Source: Granulicella sp. L60 (GTDB lineage: Bacteria; Acidobacteriota; Terriglobia; Terriglobales; Acidobacteriaceae). Taken from it: a DNA stretch of 64,000 nucleotides. The DNA lies in contig NZ_LMUR01000015.1 in NCBI RefSeq assembly GCF_009765825.1, positions 590,798-654,797 of the forward strand. The letters are read 5' to 3'. Positions 54,757-63,999 of this stretch are shown here, in pieces. Made by a program: the position numbers and the translations under genes. Position 1 is the first letter of the stretch, and the number at the start of each line of letters is the position of its first letter. Below the pieces are notes generated by a model that saw only the letters and a program-made list of their open reading frames with translations, was not told the origin of the DNA and did not search any database.

Positions 54757-54768
54757 GCACTATAGTGC
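54757..54768. promoter_or_regulatory. Palindromic operator GCACTATAGTGC, copy 1
   Basis: Perfect 12-bp palindrome 60 bp upstream of the first XRE gene; centre 24 bp from copy 2. Confidence 0.6.
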
Positions 54769-54779
54769 CTCTCCATGTA

Positions 54780-54793
54780 GGCACTATAGTGCC
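54780..54793. promoter_or_regulatory. Palindromic operator GGCACTATAGTGCC, copy 2
   Basis: Perfect 14-bp palindrome just upstream of the first XRE gene, same face of the helix as copy 1 if the 24-bp spacing is read as about two turns. Confidence 0.6.
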
Positions 54794-54827
54794 TTCATTA
54801 AGAGCGGTCAAGTTCAAAGATCGAAGG

Positions 54828-55088
54828 ATGGCTCATCGCATACCCCCGGAGGGCCCCACTCTTGAGCAGGCGATTGGTCAAGTTTTGAGGAAAGAACGAT
54901 TGAACCGAGGACTCAAGCAGGTCGAAGTCTCTGCTGCAACGAATTTTAGCGTGCGTTCCATCGGAAAGATGGAGAACGGCAGGCAGAGCATGACGATTCG
55001 ATCGCTGGATGCGCTCGCGATGTTCTACGGCCTCCCAATAGAAGAAGTGATTATTCGAGCGAAACAGCTCCGGGATGATTCTCTTTAG
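54828..55088 (+). CDS. XRE-family small DNA-binding regulator 1
   Basis: An 86-residue single-domain HTH_3 protein (LEQAIGQVLRKERLNRGLKQ, VSAATNFSVRSIGKMENG). The ATG at 54828 lies after the operators; the longer frame from 54765 would put operator 2 inside the gene. Probably a repressor of its own transcription unit. Confidence 0.75.
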   Translation: MAHRIPPEGPTLEQAIGQVLRKERLNRGLKQVEVSAATNFSVRSIGKMENGRQSMTIRSLDALAMFYGLPIEEVIIRAKQLRDDSL

Positions 55089-55106
55089 TGTCGTTCGCTT
55101 TGGTGG

Positions 55107-55120
55107 GGCACTATAGTGCC
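55107..55120. promoter_or_regulatory. Palindromic operator GGCACTATAGTGCC, copy 3
   Basis: Third perfect 14-bp copy, between the two XRE genes. Confidence 0.6.
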
Positions 55121-55154
55121 TTATTTTCCCATACATATCCGCAAAGATTATCGT

Positions 55155-55469
55155 GTGAGTAAAGGCGACAAAAAGAAGCTGGCCACCCTGGAGCAGGCCT
55201 GCGGTCAGGTAATAATTCACCACCGCGAACGATTGGGCCTATCCCAGATGGACCTCGCGGTTGCGACGGGCTACAGTCTGCGCTATGTAGGTGACATTGA
55301 ACGAGGAACAAAGAGCGCAACTTTGCGCACTATGAACGATCTCGCCACACTGTTCAGCGTTCACCTCGGGTCTCTGATAACCGATGCTGAGAAGCTATTG
55401 AGCAGTAAGGAAAAGCAAGCTAAGCCGCGTCCAGCCAGCAAAAGAAAATTTTTATTGCGGCACATCTAA
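55155..55469 (+). CDS. XRE-family small DNA-binding regulator 2
   Basis: A 104-residue HTH_3 protein (LEQACGQVIIHHRERLGLSQ, LAVATGYSLRYVGDIERGTKS), similar in layout to the preceding gene, with a basic C-terminal tail. The start is uncertain: the GTG at 55155 or one at 55116, which lies in the operator. Confidence 0.72.
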   Translation: MSKGDKKKLATLEQACGQVIIHHRERLGLSQMDLAVATGYSLRYVGDIERGTKSATLRTMNDLATLFSVHLGSLITDAEKLLSSKEKQAKPRPASKRKFLLRHI

Positions 55470-56115
55470 TGCAAATTGCCACGTCCCTCCGTGGAGAGGT
55501 TAGCATTCAGCGGGCGCCTATTTTATTAAACGTGGCGACTCGCGTGCGCTTGATAAGGCCGATCTCTAACTCCTCTTCGGAAATGAACTCAAATCTGGCT
55601 TGCTCCTCGACGATACGGACGGCAGCCGAGGGCTGCGGATGCGAAGAATACTGAAGATATTCAAAATTGCTTTGAAGGCGGGGTTCTCTGGAATACACGA
55701 GTGGGACCTCTTTGCCGACCACATATCTGAGTGCAACCAATGCGGTGCAATGCAGACATGAGCACCGATGATCGCCAGACACGCGAAAGTGGCGTCTTCC
55801 GCAAGATCGCGCATGGGACACGGACGCCTTCTACGCTTCTGTGGGCCTTCATGATCGCGAAGAGCGTTGCGCTTATCATGACTAACCTCGCTGACGTCTC
55901 GTCAGATTCGGAATGGAATCCCTGTCAGTCTCTCGGCTTCGGTCCATAGGTGTTCATTGGAGGTCTCTGCGGCTTCGCCAGTTGTTCAGATGGCAAGGTG
56001 GCTCCGGGTCGTGTCTCGACAATTCTCGACAAATCGGCTGACCGAATTAGGCTCGAATTTCGTCGCCCGGAGAGTCAAATCCTAAGTAGACAAAAGCTTG
56101 ATAAATCGAGGGACA
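55470..56115. other. Intergenic, 0.65 kb with weak short frames
   Basis: Holds the small candidate at 55639-55761 and an antisense frame at 55507-55821 (C-terminal half charged and protein-like, but no family). No repeats or clear hairpins. Confidence 0.35.
55639..55761 (+). CDS. Candidate 40-residue protein with CxxC
   Basis: ATG at 55639 after GAGGG; a basic amphipathic start (RRILKIFKIALKAGF) followed by HEWDLFADHISECNQCGAMQT. Looks protein-like but is too short to be sure; it overlaps an antisense frame. Confidence 0.28.
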   Translation: MRRILKIFKIALKAGFSGIHEWDLFADHISECNQCGAMQT

Positions 56116-56988
56116 ATGGAACAGCCTTGTACGATTTGGATCAAAGATTATAGGGGTCGATCCGGCAACTTGGGATCGAGCTGCCGCCCATTTGCACAAA
56201 AGAGCCTATTTTTACTCTTTCTAATGCTCCTGTTGATCCCCGTCCTGACGTTTCCAGGAGCGGTTGTACGAGCATGCGGTCAGACTCCATCCCTGATTGC
56301 CTCAACCGCCGCTTCCGAGGAACCGGATTTGCCCGATGCTCCATCAGCTATCCCTGATCCTCAGCAGAGCGGTCAGCTAAACATTCCACTGCTACCACTG
56401 GGGAACAATCAACCCTTACAGTCAATGGACTTCGGAGGAAAATTCAGATACATCATCGAGCCCAATTTCGGTCCCCGCAGCCTCATATTGAGCGCTTTCA
56501 ATGCCGGGATCCGCATGGCGAATGTGCCCGACCATTACTCTCATGAGTGGCACTCCGGCGCTCAAGCCTACGGTCGCCTCTATGGAGATAGCTTTGCTCG
56601 TAACGGCGCTGACAGCATCGCGCGCTTTTCTACTTCTGTCCTGCTGCACGAGGATCCCCGCTATCACCGTTCCCAAAGCACCTTCTTTCCCCAGCGTTTG
56701 GGTCACGCCATTGCCTTTACCTTCGTGGATAGGACGGACGGGGGCCGTCCCACAATCGCCGTGTCGAATTTCGCCGGCGCCGCAGCTGGCGGTTTTATAG
56801 GCAATGCATACCTTCCCGCTGGCTTCGATGACCTGACCCACGCGGGTCAGAGGTCTACCGTTCTCTTCGGCGGGAGAGCAGCTCAGAATATCGCTGCTGA
56901 ATTTGCCCCGGAGCTCGGCCGCTTTCTGATGAAGGTCCATCTGCCCCATTTACCGATGCCTCCAGTCTGGTGGACAGGTGATAAGTAA
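56116..56988 (+). CDS. Secreted or membrane-anchored acidobacterial protein, unknown function
   Basis: About 290 residues. A hydrophobic segment (SLFLLFLMLLLIPVLTFPG) about 30 residues in is a signal peptide or anchor; a Pro-rich linker follows (PDLPDAPSAIPDPQQ). The rest has the conserved-looking FGPRSLILSAFNAGI, YGRLYGDSFARNG and LHEDPRYHRS. I know such proteins as hypothetical in acidobacteria. The start could be the ATG at 56098. Confidence 0.7.
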   Translation: MEQPCTIWIKDYRGRSGNLGSSCRPFAQKSLFLLFLMLLLIPVLTFPGAVVRACGQTPSLIASTAASEEPDLPDAPSAIPDPQQSGQLNIPLLPLGNNQPLQSMDFGGKFRYIIEPNFGPRSLILSAFNAGIRMANVPDHYSHEWHSGAQAYGRLYGDSFARNGADSIARFSTSVLLHEDPRYHRSQSTFFPQRLGHAIAFTFVDRTDGGRPTIAVSNFAGAAAGGFIGNAYLPAGFDDLTHAGQRSTVLFGGRAAQNIAAEFAPELGRFLMKVHLPHLPMPPVWWTGDK

Positions 56989-57008
56989 CCCAATTTCGCC
57001 TGTTTACT

Positions 57009-57025
57009 CCCCTCAGCGGGAGGGG
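57009..57025. terminator. Short GC hairpin after secreted protein
   Basis: CCCCTC (57009-57014) pairs with GAGGGG (57020-57025), 21 bases after the stop codon. No T-tract. Confidence 0.4.
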
Positions 57026-57230
57026 TGTGACCAAAACCAGGGTGCCTCTGTTCGGGCTGCTTTGCCGCGCTTGCAAGATTGAACTGGGCGTCTTCAGAAA
57101 GTCTGAGATCTGCGATAGGTGAGGATGAGCCCCTATAAGCGCGCATACCGTCAGCTGAGTCAATTACTGACGACAAGCCGACATCCCGGTACTAATCCGA
57201 CAAACGCCTAGCAGCAGGGTTGGTGAAGAG

Positions 57231-59846
57231 TTATATCTGACCGCTATGGATTTGCTTCCTGCCTGATTCAGGAGATCCCGGCAAGCGAACTCGAACTTCA
57301 GTCCCGATACCGACCTGACTCTTCACAAGCAGGCTTCCGCCGTGACGCTCCACAATCTCGTATGAGATGTAGAGGCCGAGCCCATTGCCGAGGTCGCCCT
57401 TCGTGCTGTAGAACGGCTCGAAAAGATGTCGCAACGCTTCGTCGTTCATTCCGTGTCCGTTGTCCCGAACTTTGATCTCCGTCATGTCGCTATCTTGCCT
57501 GGCACTGAACGCGATTTGCCCCCCTACAGGCACAGCCTGAATCGCATTCGATACCAAATTTGCCATCACCTGGAGTATTTGGCCGAGCGTTCCGTAAATG
57601 GAGACTTCTTCTCCGCCTTCGATTAGAGCGTTGACCTCCCGGTTTCTTATCTGGCCAGCGAAGAGTTGCAATACGTCTTTGAAAATATATCCGGCGGTTC
57701 GAGACTCTGGGGTTTGAGCGCTCTCCTTCGACCATCGAAGCGTCTGTTTGGTAATCCCCGAGATTCTCTGCAGCTCGCTTTCTGCCGATTCAATGTACCC
57801 GCGAGCGGTTTCATCTTCTTTGACTCGATCGTTTAAGAGATACAAAAGGTTAATGATGGCCTCCAGCGGATTGTTGATTTCGTGTGCGACCACGCTGGTC
57901 ATTCTTCCTGTAAGGGCGAGTTTTTCTGTCATTCGCAATGCCGCTTCGCGTTGACGTCGGTCGGTAAGGTCTGTGCAGGTGCCTGCCCAACCAGCTCTCG
58001 TACCATCGGCGCGAAAGTATGGGACGGCACGAACCAGGTTCCATCGGTCGGCATCCTTTGACGGCGGGTGAAATTGTACTTCCAGCTCGAAGGGAATGCC
58101 CTCTGTGACAGCAGCCGTCCAGAGCTTACCAGAGCGCTGTTGATCTTCTAACGCGAGGTTTTGCTGTTCAAACCAACGACCTTGACTGTCAAAACCCTGC
58201 TCGCCCCATTTCTGATTTACAAAGGTGAGTTGACCATCATCATCGGAGGTCCAGACGGGATGCGGCAAGGCATTGGTTAATTGCAAGAAGCGTGCCTCAC
58301 CGAGTTGCACGGCTTCTTCCGCGCGCTTCAGACTGATGGTCATGATCGCCCCGCGAAACTCAGTCGCTGATTCGATCTCAACTTCAGTCCAGGGCTTGCT
58401 TCGACCTCGAACAAGTTCGCCCCAGATTTCAAATGATTTTCTGGGGTTGAGCTTTTGATTCTTATTCTGCAGCTTCTCAGGCTCCCCGGCCCACCGCACC
58501 GTTTTTATTACCTCAGGCCGAAACCACATGAGGTAGCTTTGACGGACGTGAGAGATTCGAATGGCCAGCAGGCCACTCGCAACCTCGCTGAACTCCGATG
58601 CCCAATCGATCTGGCTGCCAAGATGGCGGCTTTCAAAGACTTCGAGATCCGGCCTGCTATCCATCCACTCCGCCAGCCTCTTTAGATCGGAGTCTGATGG
58701 CGTGATCCCGGCCACAGTAAATTGCCCATCCATCACGAGCGCCGCACCTTCCGCATCTGTGATCTGGATCAAATCCCTCATCTGATCGGTCATGGCTGCG
58801 AGATAGTTGATTTCTGAAGCCATTTGGGTCAACATTCGGCGTTGCACTGCGTGGAAGTGAACCGTCTGGTGCAACCTTGCTGAAGTAGCTAGGCTCATCA
58901 ATTGCGTAGCAACCAGCCGGGTCAGCAAATCGCACGCGCTGCGCACCAGATAAGGCACCGTACGCGGTTCTGCATGATGCCCGCTGATAAGTCCCCAAAG
59001 TTTTCCCTCGCAAATGATTGAGACCGACATCGAAGACATCGTTCCCATATTGCGCATGTACTCAAGATGAACAGGAGAGACACTCCGGAGGATCGACATG
59101 GAAAGGTCCAGTGTCCCTAACGGTCGTTTACCGAGCCCATGCAGGGGCGATGGAACATAACTTGCATCCGGAATAATCCGGACTGTATTGAGGATGTAGA
59201 GATCGCGGGCCTGTTGCGGAATATCGGAAGCTGGAAATCTAAGATCGAGGTAGCTGGGGAGGGTTCCATCGTTTTGCTCGCAAAGCACGGTGCCGTGGCC
59301 GGCCTCATCGAAGCGATAAAGAAGAATGCGATTGAAGCCAGTAAGATCTCCTATCTGTTCTGTGATCGCCTCGCAAAGCTCCGTTTCACCCCGAAGGTTA
59401 TTGAGCTTGCTCACGAAGTTGGTGAAGACCTGGTTGGTCATCTCCGGGCTGACGAGGCGATCCGTAACCTCAAATTCGAGGATGCGTTCGCCGTTGACAC
59501 GATGGGTCACGATGCTGAAGAATCGCCCACGCATCTGAAACGAACCCAGGTAGGTAAGGAGCCCTTTGTCACTGCTGGAGTGGAGGAGGGCGCTGAGAGC
59601 TCCAAAAATCTCGCGTTCGAGAATGGTCTCGAGCGGCGTACCGAGGATCAATCCTAACGGAACTTCGAGAAACTCTTCAGTGTTTTCACTCGCGCCGACA
59701 ACATGTTCGGCGCGGTCATCCAGCAGCAAAAGGAAGCCATGACGTTGAATACTTCCTGGGATACGAATTGGCTCGTCGGCGCAGCTCTGACCAATCCGAC
59801 ATAGGCCATCGGTCACACGTTTGTCGCCTGCGCGGCTAACTTCCAT
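57231..59846 (-). CDS. Bacteriophytochrome histidine kinase
   Basis: An 871-residue red/far-red photoreceptor kinase: PAS_2 with Cys22 before DEPIRIPGSIQRHG (biliverdin attachment site), GAF with FPASDIPQQARDLY, PHY with WGLISGHHAEPRTVPY, a further PAS domain (about 530-640), HisKA with His in VVAHEINNPLEAI, and HATPase with GNGLGLYIS. It overlaps the heme oxygenase gene by 11 bp, which supplies the chromophore. No response regulator is adjacent. Confidence 0.95.
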   Translation of the reverse strand: MEVSRAGDKRVTDGLCRIGQSCADEPIRIPGSIQRHGFLLLLDDRAEHVVGASENTEEFLEVPLGLILGTPLETILEREIFGALSALLHSSSDKGLLTYLGSFQMRGRFFSIVTHRVNGERILEFEVTDRLVSPEMTNQVFTNFVSKLNNLRGETELCEAITEQIGDLTGFNRILLYRFDEAGHGTVLCEQNDGTLPSYLDLRFPASDIPQQARDLYILNTVRIIPDASYVPSPLHGLGKRPLGTLDLSMSILRSVSPVHLEYMRNMGTMSSMSVSIICEGKLWGLISGHHAEPRTVPYLVRSACDLLTRLVATQLMSLATSARLHQTVHFHAVQRRMLTQMASEINYLAAMTDQMRDLIQITDAEGAALVMDGQFTVAGITPSDSDLKRLAEWMDSRPDLEVFESRHLGSQIDWASEFSEVASGLLAIRISHVRQSYLMWFRPEVIKTVRWAGEPEKLQNKNQKLNPRKSFEIWGELVRGRSKPWTEVEIESATEFRGAIMTISLKRAEEAVQLGEARFLQLTNALPHPVWTSDDDGQLTFVNQKWGEQGFDSQGRWFEQQNLALEDQQRSGKLWTAAVTEGIPFELEVQFHPPSKDADRWNLVRAVPYFRADGTRAGWAGTCTDLTDRRQREAALRMTEKLALTGRMTSVVAHEINNPLEAIINLLYLLNDRVKEDETARGYIESAESELQRISGITKQTLRWSKESAQTPESRTAGYIFKDVLQLFAGQIRNREVNALIEGGEEVSIYGTLGQILQVMANLVSNAIQAVPVGGQIAFSARQDSDMTEIKVRDNGHGMNDEALRHLFEPFYSTKGDLGNGLGLYISYEIVERHGGSLLVKSQVGIGTEVRVRLPGSPESGRKQIHSGQI

Positions 59847-60528
59847 CCATGGCCGATTTCCTCTGCATCCACATCCAAAAAGTCCTGAACATCGCTTTGG
59901 CAGAGACCACCACGGCGTCTGTCTGTTCGTCCGGTATCCGTAGCTTCAACATCTCACAGAACTCCTTCCACATCGGCCCAGTTTGACTGCCATGGCCGCG
60001 AAAATACGAGCTACCCTGACCCTCGCCCAGATGAAGTGCCACCTCGACGTGACGGGCGATAAGCTGTCCGCCCAAAGTCGATCCTTCCATGACATACATA
60101 GTCCCAAGAAGGCCGGGCAGACTGTTCATCTCCGGCAGCATGGGACGCCCGTCATTTTTCTCAGCTACACCGAACCACGCCAGATCTAGTTCCAGGAGAG
60201 GACGTCTCTGTCTTGTGAGGAGTGACGGCTGGAGCCATTCCGGGCCAATCTCAGCAGCTCGCTCTTCCCAGGTGGCGACCACTCCGTAGAGACGTTGGAG
60301 ACATTGAACATACTCGGCTAGGTTGAGCCCTTGGTGCATCAAGGGAACGGAGTCTTCTACGTTGTGGTGGTCGGCTTCAGTCTCCTGCCTCAATTTTTGT
60401 ATGTCCAAGTCGCGACGCTCCTCGAACATACATTTGAAATGTACAGGTGGACTAGTTATACGCCTTTTTACCCTCCGCAGACTTCCAGAGCTTTCGTCGG
60501 CATTTGCAAAGGCAATCTTTTGGCTCAT
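59836..60528 (-). CDS. Heme oxygenase (biliverdin-forming), phytochrome partner
   Basis: A 230-residue heme oxygenase (LRQETEADHHNVEDSVPL with the proximal His region, GTMYVMEGSTLGGQLIARHV). It cleaves heme to biliverdin for the phytochrome encoded next. The first 33 residues are not family-like; the ATG at 60429, which overlaps the palindrome TACATTTGAAATGTA (60429-60443), would give the usual 197 residues. Confidence 0.9.
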   Translation of the reverse strand: MSQKIAFANADESSGSLRRVKRRITSPPVHFKCMFEERRDLDIQKLRQETEADHHNVEDSVPLMHQGLNLAEYVQCLQRLYGVVATWEERAAEIGPEWLQPSLLTRQRRPLLELDLAWFGVAEKNDGRPMLPEMNSLPGLLGTMYVMEGSTLGGQLIARHVEVALHLGEGQGSSYFRGHGSQTGPMWKEFCEMLKLRIPDEQTDAVVVSAKAMFRTFWMWMQRKSAMDGS

Positions 60529-60716
60529 CTGCGCGAGAATCGATGAACTTAGATTGATGGGAAAAATCAGTACCGAGAAACGCCGTTCTCGTCAGTTGAG
60601 AATTGCTTCCGAGAAGCCGACTTGAACGAAGCCGCTGTGCGGCGGACGCGTTCGCGTGTGGCGAGTTGAGAGTGGTGGCGTTGAGTTAGCGTGTGTCGCA
60701 GAGAAGGAGGTTCTCT

Positions 60717-61601
60717 GTGACCCAACTACGTCAGATCATGCTTGAAGAGCTGGAGCGTCGCAACTACGCCCAGTCCACCATTCGCACCTACATCCGCACG
60801 GTTGAGCATTATTCGCAGCACTTCCATCGTTCACCCGAGGAGCTTGGCCTGGAGCATATCCGGGAGTACCAGGCGGCGATGTTCCGCACCTGGAAGCTGG
60901 CCCCGAACACGGTGGCGCAGCGACTGGCAGCGTTGCGCTTTCTTTACATCCAGGTCCTCAAGCGCGGCTGGAGTGCCGCCGAGACCCCGTACCCGAAGAA
61001 GGTGCTGCATCTCCCCGAGATCCTCACCCAGGCGGAAGTCGCGCGCCTGATCGATGCGACCGAGACTGCGTTTCAGCGCATCCTGGTGATGACGCTTTAC
61101 GCCACGGGAGCACGCCGGGCAGAGGTCGCGGCCCTGAAGGTGAGCGACATCGACAGCCCGCGGATGGTGGTTCACATCCGCGGCGGCAAGGGCGGCAAGG
61201 ACCGGGACGTGATGCTGAGTCCGGCGTTGCTCGAAGCTCTGCGCACCTACTGGCGGGGACTTCGGCACAAGCCAACGACGTGGCTGTTTCCGGGTAACCG
61301 ATGGCATACGTCGAGCCGTCCCGTCACCACCAAGGTGCTGTGGACGGCGTGCCGGCAAGCCGCTGTTCGCGCAGGCCTCGCGCACAAGAACATCCATCCA
61401 CATACGCTCCGACACTGCTTCGCAACGCATCTTCTCGAAGCCGGTGCCGATCTCCGCACGATCCAGCTCCTGCTCGGTCATCGCGATCTCGAAGAGACCA
61501 CGATCTATCTGCACCTCTCAAGCAAGCACCTGAGTGCAACCTCCAGCCCGCTCGATGCGCTTGCACTTGCAACACACGGAGAAGCCTTACGAAGCGTCTA
61601 A
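60717..61601 (+). CDS. Tyrosine recombinase of the IS91-type element
   Basis: A 294-residue phage-integrase-family protein with the SAM-like N-terminal domain and catalytic residues: Arg in ATGARRAEV, Lys in GGKGGKDRD, HTLRHCFATHL, LLGH and Tyr in TTIYLHLS. The GTG at 60717 follows AAGGAGG and is preferred to the frame opening at 60693. It looks intact. Confidence 0.93.
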   Translation: MTQLRQIMLEELERRNYAQSTIRTYIRTVEHYSQHFHRSPEELGLEHIREYQAAMFRTWKLAPNTVAQRLAALRFLYIQVLKRGWSAAETPYPKKVLHLPEILTQAEVARLIDATETAFQRILVMTLYATGARRAEVAALKVSDIDSPRMVVHIRGGKGGKDRDVMLSPALLEALRTYWRGLRHKPTTWLFPGNRWHTSSRPVTTKVLWTACRQAAVRAGLAHKNIHPHTLRHCFATHLLEAGADLRTIQLLLGHRDLEETTIYLHLSSKHLSATSSPLDALALATHGEALRSV

Positions 61602-61618
61602 GCCGCTCCTCTGTGGAG

Positions 61619-62791
61619 ATGGCAGACGTCGTTCGTTATGCCGGGCAGGGCTTCGTCGAACGTAGCCGCAGGTGGATCAACGGACAGCATGAGAAGGTGC
61701 TGGCTGCGATCGTGCGTTGCCGCACGGCTGCTCTCGGCGGCCATCGCGACCAGTGCTCGGGCTGCGGACATACGGCCATCTCCTATAACTCGTGCCGCAA
61801 CCGGCACTGCCCGAAGTGCCAGGGCAACGCCCGCATCCGCTGGCTCCAGCAGCGTGAGCGGGAGTTGCTGCCAACCCGCTACGTCCATGCGGTGTTTACG
61901 ATGCCGCGTGAACTGGCTCCGCTTGCACTCCAGAACAAGCAGGTGATCTACGGCCTGCTGTTCCGGGCAAGCGCCGCCACGCTCCTGGAGGTCGCACGCG
62001 ATCCTCGGCACCTGGGCGCGGAGATCGGCTTCTTCAGCGTGCTCCATACCTGGAACCAGCGCCTGCAGCATCATCCGCATGTCCACTGCGTCATCGCCTC
62101 CGGCGGTCTGGCACCGGATCACGGCAGTTGGATCTCGTCACGCCGCACCTTCTTCCTCCCGGTCAAGGTGCTTGGACGTGTCTTTCGCGGCAAGTTCATC
62201 GCCGGCCTCAAGGCCGCGTTTCATCAAGGCAAGCTTGAGTTCCATGGACACCTCGCATCGCTTGCCGAGCCACGCAGCTTCACCGCCTGGCTCAGAGTCC
62301 TGTTCCGTCACGACTGGGTCGTCTACTCCAAGCGGCCCTTCGGCGGACCGGAACACGCACTGCGCTACCTTGGCGCCTACACCCATCGCGTCGGCATCTC
62401 GAACAGCAGGCTGGTCGCCTTCGCGGAAGGCCAGGCCAGCTTCCGCTGGCGAGACTCAGCCCATGGCAACAGGAAGCGCGTCATGAGCCTGCCGGCAGAC
62501 GAGTTCCTGCGTCGCTTCCTCCTGCACCTGCTCCCACAAGGCTTCGTCCGCATCCGCAACTTCGGCTTCCTCGCCAACCGGCAACGAGCGAAGCTCCTGC
62601 CGCTCTGCTTCAACCTGTTAGCCACCTCGGCCGATCAGACCAGAACTGAAGACACCGCCGACGAACCCAGGCCATCCGTGACCCTGCCCATATGCCCACT
62701 CTGCAGCGGAACGATGCGCGTCGTCGAGCGGTTCTCCTCACTTCAACTACTCCCTCGCTCCCCACCGCAGCAGGAAAGAGCCGCCGCATGA
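61619..62791 (+). CDS. IS91-family transposase (HUH)
   Basis: A 390-residue transposase with an N-terminal zinc-binding region (CSGCGHTAISYNSCRNRHCPKC), the HUH motif in HHPHVHCVIASGG and the catalytic-Tyr segment YLGAYTHRVGIS. It nicks single-stranded DNA for rolling-circle transposition. The ATG at 61619 follows GTGGAG; a longer frame overlapping the recombinase was rejected. It looks intact. Confidence 0.93.
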   Translation: MADVVRYAGQGFVERSRRWINGQHEKVLAAIVRCRTAALGGHRDQCSGCGHTAISYNSCRNRHCPKCQGNARIRWLQQRERELLPTRYVHAVFTMPRELAPLALQNKQVIYGLLFRASAATLLEVARDPRHLGAEIGFFSVLHTWNQRLQHHPHVHCVIASGGLAPDHGSWISSRRTFFLPVKVLGRVFRGKFIAGLKAAFHQGKLEFHGHLASLAEPRSFTAWLRVLFRHDWVVYSKRPFGGPEHALRYLGAYTHRVGISNSRLVAFAEGQASFRWRDSAHGNRKRVMSLPADEFLRRFLLHLLPQGFVRIRNFGFLANRQRAKLLPLCFNLLATSADQTRTEDTADEPRPSVTLPICPLCSGTMRVVERFSSLQLLPRSPPQQERAAA

Positions 62792-63172
62792 ACACGCAAC
62801 TTCAGCCTCGCACTCAAGTCATGCAAAGGCATGCCCGACCCGTCTGCGTCCTAACTGACTCTCACCCTCGGCGGCTGCTCCATCACGCTCCTAAAACCAC
62901 ACGTCGGAGCGCATCGAACTCAGCCCACACCTCTACTCAGCCTCTTCAGCGACTCCGCAGAGCTTCGCTACCAGGACTCCAGGCCAACTAACCCATCCAA
63001 CTCCCATAAGCAGCGGCCCCGGATAAAGCGGCTTCCTTCAAGTCGCTGCATCCGAACCGCCCACCTAGACCCGTGCCACAACACGCGTTCAACAAAGGGC
63101 GGTCCAGATACAGCACTAAGACTTGTGAGGACTAATATCCCTTGCATATTTTAGGCGACGGTCCCGTGCTCC
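62792..63172. other. Non-coding 3' part of the IS element and junction
   Basis: No supported gene. GC-rich, Pro/Ser-coding frames are shadows. The element boundary lies somewhere here; base composition drops near 63100. Confidence 0.4.
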
Positions 63173-63625
63173 TTAGTGAGCAATGGACTCGATGACCTCG
63201 AAGAGATTGCCCCAAGGATCAGCGAAGAACGCGACGCGGAGCCCCATTGCGGGTACATCGTGTGGCTCGCTGGCGATGGTCACGTCGCGGCGTTTCAGTT
63301 CGTCGATGACGTCGTCAACGCTGTCGACGCTGAAACCTGGGTGATGCCACCCGGACATGTTGTAGCTGTCATGCAGATCTTTATAGGCGGGGCGTTCCAC
63401 CGCGCCGGGGCCGGCCATCAACTCGAAATGAAAACCGTCGTCCCCGGCAGGATAAAGAAAGCCGAAGCTGAGCCCGGCTACGGACACTGTTTGCTTCGAC
63501 CGAAAATCGAGCTTGTCGGCATACCAGGCAATCGCTGCGTCAAAATCCGGCACGCGAATGGCTGCGTGGTTGATCTTCAAAGAAGCAAGAGAGCGGGAGG
63601 CTGGTGGCGTGCTCAGTGTGGTCAT
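63173..63625 (-). CDS. VOC-family (glyoxalase/dioxygenase-fold) protein
   Basis: A 150-residue VOC protein: INHAAIRVPDFDAAIAWYADKLDF with a metal His, GWHHPGFSVDSVDDVIDELKRRDV, and FFADPWGNLFEVIE with the C-terminal metal Glu. Substrate unknown. It lies just downstream of the alpha/beta hydrolase and probably forms an operon with it. Confidence 0.9.
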   Translation of the reverse strand: MTTLSTPPASRSLASLKINHAAIRVPDFDAAIAWYADKLDFRSKQTVSVAGLSFGFLYPAGDDGFHFELMAGPGAVERPAYKDLHDSYNMSGWHHPGFSVDSVDDVIDELKRRDVTIASEPHDVPAMGLRVAFFADPWGNLFEVIESIAH

Positions 63626-63657
63626 TATTTTTCCTTGGGAACGTCGTTATCGGCAGA

Positions 63658-63999
63658 TTACAGCGCCTTCGTTTTGAGCCAGGAGCGCATGGCTTCGATC
63701 ACTTCTACCTTGCGTTCGAGAGGCAGCCAGTGGCCCGAAGGCAGACTGGTCACGGTAATGTCTTCACACGCATGACGCATTGGCTCGCCGGAGCGGTTGT
63801 GCGTGATATCGCAGAGGCCGTCGAAGTTGCCGTTGAGAAACAACACCGGCTGGCGCAGCCTGCCGCCATCCGGCGCCTCGTGCGCGTAATCGATGTTGGT
63901 GCTGTCGTTCAAATACCAGGAGTTTCCGGGCCGGAATCCGGTGACGCGAAAGGCTTCGAGCAAACTGTCGAAATCAGCCGAAGGCCAGAGCGCGGCGTC
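63658..63999 (-). CDS. Alpha/beta hydrolase (epoxide-hydrolase-like), 5' part beyond window
   Basis: The frame is open to the window edge. The visible C-terminal 113 residues have RQPVLFLNGNFDGLCD (catalytic Asp region) and SGHWLPLERKVEVIEAM (catalytic His), typical of epoxide-hydrolase-like alpha/beta hydrolases. Confidence 0.8.
   Translation of the reverse strand, partial: DAALWPSADFDSLLEAFRVTGFRPGNSWYLNDSTNIDYAHEAPDGGRLRQPVLFLNGNFDGLCDITHNRSGEPMRHACEDITVTSLPSGHWLPLERKVEVIEAMRSWLKTKAL

Larger units (their letters stand above)
60717..62791 (+). mobile_element. IS91-family element with tyrosine recombinase
   Basis: The coordinates cover the two coding genes only; the ends are not resolvable by eye. 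The order tyrosine recombinase then HUH transposase is known in IS91-group elements. The base composition is clearly more GC-rich than the flanks, and the neighbouring genes appear unrelated to it. Confidence 0.8.

Noticed and set aside
61301..61618. N-terminal extension of the IS91 transposase
   Set aside because: Arg/Ser-rich translation out of frame with the recombinase; family similarity begins at 61619.
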